NCBI GenBank assembly: GCA_905221605.1
Contig: CAJNDS010000212.1
Location: 2,501-66,500 of the forward strand
DNA: 64,000 nucleotides
Source: Symbiodinium natans
Lineage: Eukaryota; Sar; Dinophyceae; Suessiales; Symbiodiniaceae
Reading direction: 5' to 3'
Notes under the pieces: generated by a model
The model's input: the letters and a program-made list of their open reading frames with translations, nothing else
Database searches by the model: none
What the model was told of the DNA's origin: nothing
Translations under genes and position numbers: made by a program
Part shown: one piece after another, positions 1 to 11,189 of the stretch
Layout: every line of letters begins with the position of its first letter
How positions within the stretch are numbered: the stretch's first letter is position 1

Positions 1-1339
1 TGCACCAGACACGATGCCAAAAACACCCGCCAAAAACAGGTGCGCACTTTGACGGGATTCTTTTGCTGCATGCAGGGACTTGTGGCGTATGCAAACTGGT
101 TGGCCTACGACACCTACCATCTCCCTGCCAGCTATGCTATGACAACCAAGAGCTTTGCCCACAGATCTTTGGCAAGGAGCTCCAAACCACCATGGAACCA
201 GTGGTCGTACCTTAGAACTTCAGGGTGGAAAATCAGAGTGACAAGCAGTCGCTCAAGGCTCCTCTATGTTGAGCGATGCAGAAACTGAAGAGCTCGAACC
301 ACGAACCACGTGCAACTTTGGGATGGTGGCTGCTCTAGTTTTCCGAAAGCAAGACTCAGAAGCTCTGTGGCAAGTTTCCTCAGCACCTCATCAGCTAAAA
401 ATCACTTGAATTGGTATGCACACTGGTCGCAACTGCATTCACCTCGACCCCGGCCGTGGGCATCAGAGCTTACCATGGGGAGCCCTTGCTCCTCACTTCT
501 GATTAATTCCGTCCACGGCAACCCGCGCGTGTTCTCTGTAGGAATACCCTACGCAAACCTACAACAATCAATGACGCATATGCGCTCCCTTCTCAGTTTC
601 TCTCAACCTTCTTCTTTTCTAGCCAACCTTGCAATGCAAGTGCTGCGACAAGCACTCAGCAAGCAGTAACATGTGAAACCGTGCAAATAGCATCTGAATG
701 GGGTTAGTGTGCGTTTTGGAAGGCAAGCCATGGGAGCGCGGGTTTGTTTTGCGCTGTTCCACTGTGCTCTGGGTGTTTTCTCGTCACTCTCGTCCTTTCA
801 GGACTCCGTTCAAATTTGGCGCATCCACACACTCCGCTGATTTTGGCGCATCCACACCTTCCGCTGTTTCAATACTCCAACTTGCACAGCTGCTGTATGT
901 AGCTCCTGAGCGCGCCCTTTCAGACTTCCAGACTTTACGCATTGCTCGGTTTCCCGGACCTTTGACTGTGCACCTAGCGCCTTGGCCGAAGGAGATATGT
1001 GGGTCAACCTGCTGTGAGGCTTTGGCTTTGGGCATCCGGCGCTGGGCAAAAGAAGAGAGGCAAGATGAGGCAAGGCGGCAAGACCCCCGTTTCTCAATGC
1101 GACCGTCAAGTGGCCAGCTGCAGTCGATGTTCCGCGACGTCTTCAGCTGGAACGCAAAGAACTGCTCAGCTCGCTCCTTGCCACACAAGCACTGGTGTAA
1201 AACATCTCAGAACTACAACAGCGCATTCTAAAAAAACGACCCTTTTGTGTTCACAATGCGTGCTGACCCCGATCCTCCTCCGCCGTGAAGGTTTCCGTCG
1301 CCAAGTGGCTCAACACCAGCTGTACATGAAGGATCCCGA

Positions 1340-4300
1340 CCTCTTGAATTGAAGTCTTGGGAGTGCAATTTTGTGCAGCTCTCACAACAGGCGGCAGCAG
1401 AAGAGACGGTCGGCATCTGCATATGCCGAGTGGCTGTCCAGTTGGAGACGAGCACAAAGAGAGTGCGCTCCAGGGTTGTTTCCAAGCTACTGACCAAGGT
1501 GACCTGTCAAGCCGCAGTTCAACAAGTTCTCAACGCAGGATGATGCAGCTGTTACAACTTCGTCTACATCTGCATCCAGGCCGCATACCAAGTCCAAAAC
1601 CTCAGTACTCCGAAGCCAAATGAAAGCTGCGAACATGTCGTAGTCTCCAGCACTTTTTGTCACTTTGAAATTTAAGCAGACACCGCTGGCAATCTGCACA
1701 TGCTTTGAGAAAATCTTTCTTTGTCCATTATGCAAAGCTGTGAACCTGCGAACTCTGGGCCAGCGAACTAACTAACTGCCCGAGTCCTTTCTTTTGCTCA
1801 CTGCCTGGAATCCCTAGAATGTCAAAATGCAGCTTCCATGCTACCAAGTAGCATAAGCATTCCCATGACATCAAGGAGACCGCCGCTAAGTTCCCTGGCG
1901 CCCGTTGCTGAGATAGCTCTCTGCAGAGCGGATAGCATCGAAATTAGATAGAAGTTGAATCTTCCGACCACCTTTGCGAGCAGTGCAAGCACTCTGAAGA
2001 AACTGACTCGCTCGTAAGCACGGGGATTGCTACGCATTGCGGCACCATGGAGCTCAGGCCACCGCCACTGACACTGGCAAAAAGGTCAAATGCTGGACCT
2101 CACTACTGGGTCAAGCTCACACGGAACCACGAATAGTGTCGCCCGGAAGGTGAAAATCTGAGGATTGCCCACAAGTTACAAGTTGGTGGCCGCTGAATTA
2201 GACATCAAGCAAACGATCGGAGAACCATGAGGCACTTCTATTGGCTCCTATTGGCTGAAGTTGAGTACTCACTTCAGCCGAAGTGTCACGCCCACAAAAT
2301 CTAGCCAAGCATCCGAGACCAGCGTCTTGGTGAGAATTCCAACATGCGTTCCCGCAACATCCAGCTCCTACGCATCTTGCGGTGCTCAAAAGTGATGGGA
2401 AATCTCTCATGCCGTTGGGTTTCTGACTGTTGAGATGATTGAGACGACACGTTTTGGTGTGGTCAAGTTGATATCTTGGGGCGGGCAATATGTGGCACAT
2501 TCGTCTGTAAGCACATGAGGACGGGTCCAGTCCTGAAGCTTTTGGACCGGAGCCCGCAGTGGAAACATGTCGTCCTATGCTCAGCCACACTTCATTGTCA
2601 TACGAATCGCCCTGTCGCCTGCGCAAGCGATCCCAAACTGTCGTTGCTGCGCGCTGGACTGCTGGCCCTGGATCTCTGATGTCCAGAAGCAAGCTTTGCA
2701 TCCGAGGAAGGCGCTTTACTGGCCCGACGCCCCGACTCCGGACTTGGACGACACGCGTTGGCATTTGTTGGCCTTCGTTGGCTCGTCGTTCTTGCGCCCT
2801 TCTTCCCATGCCGTGGGGATGTGTTCCGCTGCCCCTCCTCCGAGATGCAGAACTTCGGGGATCCCCATACGTCTTAACTCCCACACCTCACTCTCAGCTT
2901 CGTGAAATACATCCTAAACTTCGTAGGGGTTGACACTTTTGAACAGAACCCTGTTGTGCTATTGAAAACTTCCATGTTTCTCCCTCCGAGCAGGCAATCG
3001 GAATCGAGAGAAAAGCAGAGTGTGGGGATCTTGCAAAGAATGAAACTAAAACACTACCATAGACTGAGCAGCACGTCTTGCCGCCACAGGCTCAAGTCGG
3101 GGTAACGCTCTCCGGCTTGAGCCAAAGCATGTTTGCATCTGTCATCAATGTGTCGTTAATTGCTCGGGTCTGACCACGCCCTCAGGGCGTAAAGAGGGGG
3201 GGGTGGACATCTAAAGAGTGTCGTTTTCTCTCTCCATTCTCCCGCTGCTGGTTACTACGACGAGTTCCAGCAGTGCACCAACATATATGTTTTTTGCTAA
3301 TTTTCTCTTTGCTTGCTCTTCTAAATGTTCTGCCACCGGCGGTCCTTCTTGGATATCAGCCACAAGGGAAGGTACCGGAATTGCGGATCCTCCTGAGAAC
3401 AGATTGCATGCCACAAGGATCCGACTCAGACGCCGTCCGTTCACCCTGCAGGTGTTGCTAAGGTCCTGCGGACGCAGAGTGATCGCGTGATGCATCGAAT
3501 GCTCCTTATGTCACTTGAATTCAAGACATCCTGTCGAAAAAGACATGCTGCAGCAGATGGGCTGTCGGACTGCCCTCGTATCACATCCCCACTCCATCTC
3601 ACATGCAGCTCCGGGACTTCATTCCACATGCTTCTGGATATCCCAAAGAGCACGCTGGCAAGGAACCACCTCAATTGACTGTCATGTCTTGCCCATTCTA
3701 ATTGCCACGAGTAAGTGGCCTGCTCCAGACATAGACTATCATGTCGGCTTGGCGTCGAAGACAATTCTTCTTCTTGAGTCTTACATGGCCACATTGCATT
3801 TGGAAACAAATTCGTCCTTCTGATGACACGCCTAGAACGGAAGTGCGAATTAAGAGTCAGGCTCCACTGAAAAGCAAGAATGTGGCATCAACTCCTTTGT
3901 GCTGCTATGCTGCGACAGGGGGTTAAACGAGCTGCCAACAGGCGGGTTGGTGATTCCTGAACAGCAGCCGAACGGCCGGCGCAGCGCAGCACAATGCAAA
4001 TCACCACGATATTTGGGCATTGTTTCATGGCATCTTTCCATTCTGCTAGTCAAGGCAGCCTACTCCGTCAACCGAATGGACCACCCATCATTTCCAGTAC
4101 TTTCGGCCTGAGCCTAAGCAAAGCTGGGAACATACAAGCCAGGATTCCCCAATGGTCCGCATCGTGTGCCAAGAAAGCTACCTGCTGCCAGGCTATGCCC
4201 AAAGCCTGGCAACGTATTTGGCAAGCAACAATTGACAACGGTAGCATTGCACAGCTACAACGTTGTCTGAGTCGATGACTGCCCCAGCAACCACAGTGCG

Positions 4301-4650
4301 GGTACAAGTCCACGCTGGGTTCAAAGAAGTGAGGGCCCCGACGACGAAGGCAAAAAGGAGGAGACATACGACCGCTTTGAAAGCCTTATTTTGCACGAGC
4401 CCATGACGTGAAAGCGGAGGAGTGAAGGAGCATTGTTTCGCAAATTGCGTCACCAAGTCATGCGGAGAACATGTACAGTGGGCATGTCTGGCACGTTCCA
4501 CTCACAGAGCACAAGCATTGCATGGCTGCTGAAAGAGGATCACTCAGGAATAGGCAAGCTATGCAGTGCTCTAACAAGTGGCAAGTTGCAAAATATGTGA
4601 GTCGTGGCTTGAACCAGCCTTCCTCCCACAGCCGCTTCCTCAAAGCACCT
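1340..4650 (-). CDS. Unassigned minus-strand coding-like blocks (possible multi-exon gene)
   Basis: No protein family recognised. Several open minus-strand stretches look like exons: 3,441-3,809, 3,211-3,495 (contains IPVPSLVADIQEG), 1,822-2,037 (contains YERVSFFRVLALLAK) and 1,507-1,735 (contains DYDMFAAFIWLRS). Some end at plausible donors, for example the block near 1,507 runs into GTCACC after TTGACAG. Between about 1,507 and 1,490 the apparent frame changes by one base with no room for an intron, so part of this may be decayed. In this genome intronic read-through can look convincingly coding (it does inside the CHMP3 gene), so exon limits are not claimed. Inference only; plus-strand coding cannot be excluded for the first 400 bases. 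Confidence 0.22.
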
Positions 4651-4979
4651 CAGATGAGGGTCAACGCGCTTCAGTTAACAAAAACCTATCTTCGTGAGTG
4701 ATTGCAGGAGCATGGCGCTGGCGTGTCTAAAAATCAGGTAGGAAATTAGCGCGGGTCGAGCCAGTGGCGCGGCGATTGATATCATGCCCTGGAGTGTCTG
4801 GGCGAAACGCGAAACATCACACATTAAGGCCGTGCCTGCAAGACAGAAGCGGTGCGAACTTCAGGGGCCGCTTTGTCGAAAGTAGACTTGACAGGTATCG
4901 GTGGCAGCTTGCTGACAATCAAGCACGTGCCTGCAAAACCTGCTGTAAAAGTGCATTAACAGTACAATATAGGTTGGTC

Positions 4980-5480
4980 GAGGCTTTATTTTAACCTTTT
5001 TTTGCGGTAAACCTTTTCTTCCGGGGGCTCCCTATTACAATATAGTCAAGGGCTTCCTTCTTGAAATGTAGAGGGAGGAAAATAAAGGTTTTCCTGTTAA
5101 AATCCGAAGAAAATTGAGGCTTTCCGATTAATATACAAAGGAAATAGAGATTGTCCTATTGAAACACATGGATCTGTAGGGTTTTCCCATTAAAATACAA
5201 AGGAGACAAGGTTTTCCGTTCAACGGCAGGGGTTTACAATTAAAAGTGAAAGGATATAGAGGTTTCCATACAAGGCGGACGAAAAGAGGGTTTGCCTATT
5301 GAATAAACAGAGAAACTAGAAGTTGTACTATCAACAGATAAAGGACAGAGAGGTCTGCCTTTTCAAAAGATTAAGGAGATACAAGTGGAGGTTTTGGAAT
5401 TCAAGGATAGAATTAAAGGGCACACTGGGTTTCTAAAAAATACAGTAAAGACACATAGAGGTTTCCTTTAGAGGATTTCT
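4980..5480 (+). repeat. AT-rich diverged tandem repeat (AGAGGTTTTCC / TATTRAAATACAAAGGA family)
   Basis: About ten imperfect units of roughly 45-55 bases. Each has a pyrimidine-rich AGGTTTTCC-like block, then (T/C)ATTAAAATACAAAGGA, then a purine stretch such as AATAGAG. Units vary at most positions, so this is an old array. No long ORF crosses it. Related copies in reverse orientation occur near 6,000 and 11,120. Confidence 0.75.
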
Positions 5481-5555
5481 GAACAACTTTAGGGTTTACT
5501 GTGTTGAACATGTTTGGTCTATGCGAAGGCTCGGAAGCAAGCATGCAAGAAAGCG

Positions 5556-5735
5556 GGTAGGGGGGGGGTAGGGGGGGTAGGGGGGGGGGGGGGTAGGGGG
5601 GTGGGGTAGGGGGGTAGGGGGGGGGGGTGGGGGGGGTTAGGGGGGGGGGTAGGGGGGGGGTAGGGGGGGTAGGGGGGGGGGGGGGAGCGGGGGGGGTAGG
5701 GGGCGGGGTAGGGGGCGGGTAAGGGGTGGGGTCCG
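5556..5735 (+). repeat. G-tract minisatellite, (TAGGGGGG)n type
   Basis: Runs of 5-14 G separated by TA or T, about 180 bases, G only on the plus strand. Strong G-quadruplex potential on that strand. It produces long proline-rich minus-strand open frames (5,413-5,868) that are compositional artefacts, not genes. G counts per run are likely to be unreliable in the assembly. Confidence 0.95.
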
Positions 5736-5873
5736 GGGGGTAGTGGCATTTGCAACTCGCACAGCTTTGAAACAGCAGGGGGTTGGGCGGGGGCGCAGCC
5801 GGCCCAATTTGCAAACATGATTCTCGCATAATGGATTTCCAAAAACGTACGCATATGTTTTGAAGCATATGGC

Positions 5874-5905
5874 GGGTTAGGGTTTCGGGTTTAGGGTTAA
5901 GGGAG
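5874..5905 (+). repeat. Short telomere-like tract (TTTAGGG variants)
   Basis: Contains GGGTTAGGGTTTCGGG followed by TTTAGGGTTAAGGG, i.e. about four degenerate units of the plant-type telomere heptamer used by dinoflagellates. It lies just after the G-tract minisatellite. It is internal, too short and too degenerate to be a chromosome end. Confidence 0.7.
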
Positions 5906-5997
5906 TCAATCTTTCTTTATTTATTTCTTTTTTGCTTTCTTTCTTTCCGTTGGCTGTCTTTAATTCTCTCCCTCCTCCTGGAGCTTGCTAGGGGATA

Positions 5998-6042
5998 AAC
6001 AGAACACGAAAACCTCTATTTCCTCTGTATCTTACTAGGAGA
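5998..6042 (-). repeat. Inverted copy of the AGAGGTTTTCC repeat family
   Basis: The plus strand reads CGAAAACCTCTATTTCCTCTGTATCTT. Its complement matches the ACAAAGGAAATAGAGGTTTTCC core of the array at 4,980-5,480. A single unit in opposite orientation, about 500 bases from the array. Confidence 0.6.
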
Positions 6043-6099
6043 CCCTTATACCAAAAAAAATTAACACCTAAAAAAAGAAAGTGTCAAAATAATTGGGGG

Positions 6100-9000
6100 C
6101 CATAGACTTTCAATTTATTGCATTTATATTGTACTCTTACTGCACGTTCCTGAGATGCAATACAATCAAACACCGAAGTCATAACAAAAGCGGTTGGGCA
6201 AGCCAAACCCCATCGCCAACCACCCTGAAGACAGCTTTCCCCGCTCAGGGCCCCCAGACCCCACAGCTGAGCCCTCTAGAACCCTGCGTAACATCGGTTG
6301 CCCCCTGGCCCTCTTCCAGGCCCTTCGGAGGCCCTATGAGCCCAGAGGCCCTGAACTGCTGCACACAATGGGGATGATTGAACCCCGAATGTCTGCTCCA
6401 AAAGCACAAGAAACGTTAAACTTTAAGATGTATCAAAAGCATGAAAAACACAATGTTCGCCCTCAATGAAGCCCTAAGCCCTTACCCCAAAACCCCAGCC
6501 ACAAAGCCTAGAGCACAGCTTGGCTCGTGGATTGCAAAAACCTCAATCCTGGAGCCACAGACTTTTAGTTCGAGTATCTACATTCCAAGTTTGGAAGGTG
6601 CGATACCCAGACAGCATGATACTTCGGATCAGGGGTTTTCTGCGAGCAGAGGGGGGGAAAGCATCACTCACATGCCCAGAAGTGTATGGCGTATATAACA
6701 TCTGATTTTTTGCTTTGGGGGCGATGGCTAGGGGAATGTTCTAGGGTATGCTCACAACTCGCTTGACACAAGTTTTTTTGAGCTGCAGCTGCCGCTGAAG
6801 GAACTGGTGAAGCATGGACTTGAGAGTTGTGAGGCCACGTAACTTCACGATGCCGTCTTCTCGTTTGCGTGTGTGCTTGTGACTCAGGCTTTGAACATGT
6901 CGCGCATGTGGCCCGCGAACATGTTGCAAGCCAGAAGTATTGGCGAGGTCAAATATCTGAAGGTTCATGGTCGGAGTCGAAGGCTTAACTCATCTTAGAC
7001 TTAAATTCCAAACATCTCAAGCCTGTCGATGCACCCTACATCACCTTTACGTCCTTTTACACTTTACACGCTCTAGGTACGAAGGTCTCTGCACTGCGTC
7101 AGTTCAGACACATTTCTAAGATTTTCGGGGACGAGGCACGATACTCCTTGGTCGCCTCGCTCGGCAAGTACTCATCGCCCACCACCTTCTCCGGAAGTGT
7201 GCGAAAGATTAAACGCAAGGAGGTCTGCACACTCGGCCTCTCCAATGTGGAACTGTGCAAGTCTCGCGTATACTCGAGGCCGATGAAAGGCAGCAAATTG
7301 GTCGCTGGCATCAACACCAGCATACCTGAGATGCCCGCTGTTGGATGGCAATCGCACACGGAACACGCAACCTGTATCACCTGAGTATCAGGCGTTAGTA
7401 TTATAGGACCGCCTTGGTGCAGGGGCAGCATGCGGATTCCAAGGTGCTGTGTGCTGTCTCACATCTTGTGCACACATGCTGTGCAATCAAGTGCCTGGAT
7501 GCCGGCGAGCAAAGCTCGTGACATCAAGCACTCGCCTCTGGAACACAGGTCTGACACGGTCGGACGTGGTTGACAGCAAGTCAAAGTCCGTGAAGTGAAG
7601 ACAAGCTGCCCATCAATGACGATCCAGGCGTCATCAGGCGAGGAGTGCTTGCTTACCTATCGTATCTATCGCCTATCTCCGCTTAACAAAACTCCCCAGA
7701 ACCATCGATTCGCTCCACATCGCTACACAAGTCGTGCAAGAAACATGCGTGACGCATCATGTGATGCGAATCAGCGCCTCATCCCAGCTCCACTTCCCCT
7801 TCACGGGTCTGTCTGTTCGCCGGGCCTGGGGTGATGGCTCTAGTCAGCATGTTATGGGAAACAGGGGCCAAGGTCCTTTGAAGCCTCTGGAGAAACGACA
7901 TCGTGCGCATGGAATCTTCGACCCTTTGGCCTGAGGAGCAGAGGTCCCCCAGCATGCGACGACCTCGCGGTGCAGAGTGTCAGGTCGTCTCTGGAATCTC
8001 CGGTGCATTTATTGGCCTCGGAGAGGCCCACAGCAGCCACGCCGACAGCCGTGCCGATCCTTTGGCATTCACCGTTGCACACAACGAATGTCAGAAGATT
8101 CGGCTCGATCGCAAGCTGCCAAGAATCAACGCACTTGCAAAGATGGAGCCGCAGATGTGTCCTGGCAGCGCTTCCAAACGCTTTCACTAACGCAGGAGTG
8201 GAGGAGGCGAAAGGCGAGCCTATGTACTGCCCGAGCAGCCATGCCTTAGCGATCCATGCATTGTCAGCCTGTGAGTCGCCAGTCCAGCTCTGGCACGCTG
8301 TAACTACTGCAGCGGGCCAGACATCAAAATTGGATCACGGGGCAGTTCCGACCTCCCTCCTTATTGGATTACTCGTTCATCCAGGCACCCACTGCTGCAT
8401 GGCCTCTGAGCCTCTGAGTGTTAAGCTTCGAATGGGGTGGATGTCTTTCTTCTTCGAGTTCGTGACGGCCCCCCCTTCCCCCCCCCCCCCCCCCCCCCCC
8501 CAAAGGGGAAGAGTTTGTTCATCACTTGTGATTGGATTCGGCCCTGTACTTTTCCAAGTCTTGAAAAGCTTCACAAGCTGAGAGTTGCAACGTCTTTCCA
8601 CTGCCTGCAAGGCGCAGAGCATTCTGCAGCAGATCTTGCCGGATATGCTGTCCAGTTCTCAGCAGCATCCAACGCCCTTGCCAAACGGACTTCCAAATTC
8701 GTCTCGTGAAACACTATCAAACTCTCTCGGCACAGATCCGGCCTATTGTTGACGATCTCGCCTGGCTGTTGGCAGCTTCTCAGGGGGATTGTACGACCTT
8801 TCACACGTTGCGCGCCTAAGCGTCGCCCATTTTCAAATGCACTGCAGCATCTGCCAATGACCACCTAAGCAAACAGACGGAGTCAAGGGTCACACAATGT
8901 CACACATCTCACATAATCTCACGTGAATGTACACCGAGATGTTAGCCCACAGAAGGCAGTTAATGATCACCGACAGCGCTGCGGTGTTCACCTGGCAGTG

Positions 9001-10300
9001 CATCTACGATCCTCCAGAACGTCATGCGAAGAAAGGGGAACGGTTTCATGGCTCACCGTCTGGTGCTCACGAGCATGGATGCAAACCTCGGGAAGCAGGG
9101 CGGCATCATGCTCTCCCTTTGCGCTAGCACGTCTACGCCAAGCAAAACCAAGCGGCGAGGACCATGAAACTCACATAGCCCAATATCACAGGTCGGACTG
9201 ATGTCGCCCGGGAATCATCGACCTGCAAAGGCGACTTGGCACACGGCTTGAACTTCAGGAAAGTGGAAGTTGAAGACTTGGGGATGTTGGGACTCTACGG
9301 TTTGAAGACTTGATGGCTCTGCTGATGGTTCAGACGGCTTCGGTCAGATAAGTCTCAACCTTGATGTCAAAGTTAATGCCGTGGGCAAAGACTTCCTGAG
9401 ATGACACTGGGGCAAAGGTCGGTTGAATCAGAGTGTCTGCAATAGACGGAATCTGCAGCGAGCAGTACAGAAACAGAAGTACTGAAAGCAACAACTGCAC
9501 CGATACAGTATGGAAAAATGCACATGCTAGAGTCGCTTGCGATGACAATCGACATGCCCGAGAGAAAGCCGCTCTGAAGTGCAAAAAGCCAGTCGCCTGG
9601 GTTGCATGGCAGTGCAGTATTTGCCTGCATCAGGCAGTTCCACGCAGTTCTACACATGCTCACATCAAAACCACATCGGTGCAGTAGCATCTCTGGTTGA
9701 CTATTTCTTTGGACTTAGTCACCGTGAAGTTCGTAGACGCCCATCACAACAGCGCAAAAGAAAGTTGACTCCTGGGCAGCACAGACTCCTGCTTTTGGCA
9801 AGAGGGAGGGCAAACGCGGCAAACGCCATCCTTCAGCACGGCACACTTTCCAGTGCAAGGGGCAAGTGCGGAGCGGCCAGGATGCTGTCTCCAGTTCTCC
9901 GCGGTGTTGAGGATGCGGCCCTGCCGTGTCAGAAAGTGTGAAAAAAAAACCACGCATTGACACCCGGATGCAAGCCCAGGCCTGCAGGATTGTGCCCAAA
10001 TGCCGGGTAGGTTCCCAGGCCTGGTTACAGACACATCGAGATACCGGTCACACCATCACAGGTTGCCCCGTATGCGCCTCAAACCTTCAATGACACAGCG
10101 TGGAACCGTTTGGTACAGTGAAATTGCGTTGTTGCGACATTCTGGCAAGACCGGGCCAGGAAAAAAACGAATCGAATACGATATGGAGTTCAACGACAGC
10201 ACATCGGCCACATACAGTCAGGCAACTACAAGTACCGCACAAAGTCGGAAGTTGGATGGGCATCAGTCGAAACAGATCGGTCGGACAATACGGGACAGAG
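6100..10300. other. No recognisable gene; scattered open frames only
   Basis: Open frames on both strands reach about 110 residues (for example minus 7,099-7,431 and 7,852-8,187). Two overlapping minus-strand frames at 9,330-9,690 are hydrophobic and could come from a membrane-protein exon (one contains LLLSVLLFLYCS). None matches a family I know and no consistent splice chain was found. A 35-base C-rich tract interrupts the region at 8,468. Confidence 0.3.
8468..8502 (+). repeat. Poly-C tract
   Basis: CCCCCCTTCCC followed by more than 20 C. A simple homopolymer-like tract; its length is uncertain in any assembly. Confidence 0.9.
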
Positions 10301-10639
10301 AGAAAGACAGGTAGCCCAGGTTGTTGTCATGTTCCGCGCCCGCCTTTCATTTGTTCTGTGCCCGCTTCCTGCTCCCAGATGTCGGCAGTTGGTGACAAAA
10401 ACACAGAATCATTGTTCTGGTGCTCCAGGTACGGTTTGTCTTTGTCACGTGCCTGTTGCGTGCCAGCCCCGCCCGTGCTTCCGGAAACGAAAAGCGGGTG
10501 TCAGTGACTGTCAGTGACTGGAAAGGCTTGCACTGACACAACAAAGCCAAGCCAAAGGCCTGAACCCCAAGAAGCCCCAGATCCAAGATCCCGGCAAGGG
10601 GAGCTAGCCCCAAGCGCGTCTGTAGCAAACCATTACTTC

Positions 10640-10730
10640 TGCACGTAGTCGTAGTAGTCGTAGAAGTCGTAGTGGTCGTAGTGGTCGTAGCAGTCGTAGC
10701 AGTCGTAGTCGTCATAGCAGTCGTAGTCAT

Positions 10731-10790
<60 letters not shown>

Positions 10791-10885
10791 CGTGGCAGCA
10801 GTTGCAATTGCACTTGTACTTATACTTGTAGTTGTAGTTGTAGCAGTAGCAGCAGTAGCAGAAGCGGTAGCACTCGTGGCAGTAA
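10640..10885 (+). repeat. Trinucleotide microsatellite (GTAGTC / AGC)n
   Basis: Alternating GTA/GTC triplets, a pure (AGC)n run of about 20 units at roughly 10,730-10,790, then TTGTAG-type triplets and more AGC. The frames it opens (poly-Val/Ala on plus, poly-Thr/Ala on minus, 10,347-11,144) are explained by the triplet repeat and are not called as genes. Confidence 0.93.
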
Positions 10886-11116
10886 CAACAGCAGGCCTAG
10901 CAGTACTGCCACCTTTTATTTGAAGTAGGAGATCCACTTCTTCTTGAAAAAGCCTCGTCTTCCAATTCTGCTTGCTCAACCTCTGATACCCCTCAATCCA
11001 TCTGCAAAGTGTTAACATCGTTGTTTTGAAAAGAATGGGTCCAGGCATATAAAAGTGCGGCCATATGCGAGCCATGGACGACGATGAAGAGTGCTTGCGT
11101 TGCTGCTTCCTTGAAA

Positions 11117-11185
11117 CTTCATAGGCGAACCTCTTTTGCCGCAATAATTATTTTCATAGGAGAACCTCTATTTCGTCTATACGAA
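11117..11185 (-). repeat. Inverted copies of the AGAGGTTTTCC repeat family
   Basis: Two adjacent units on the minus strand: AGAGGTTCTCCTATGAAAAT and AGAGGTTCGCCTATGAA, separated by about 35 bases. They match the unit of the 4,980-5,480 array (AGAGGTTTTCCTATTRAAAT) in opposite orientation, 6 kb away. Confidence 0.6.
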
Positions 11186-11189
11186 GTAG

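Noticed and set aside
3089-3126. CTTGAGCCAAA (minus-strand match to the end of the dinoflagellate spliced leader)
   Set aside because: Only 11 bases match and the GCCATTTTGG part is absent; it is one arm of an 8-bp inverted repeat with GGCTCAAG at 3,089. Not a convincing leader relic.
5413-5868. Proline-rich 151-residue minus-strand ORF
   Set aside because: Entirely produced by the G-tract minisatellite.
10347-11144. 265-residue Thr/Ala-rich minus-strand ORF
   Set aside because: Spans the AGC/GTAGTC microsatellite; no non-repeat domain.
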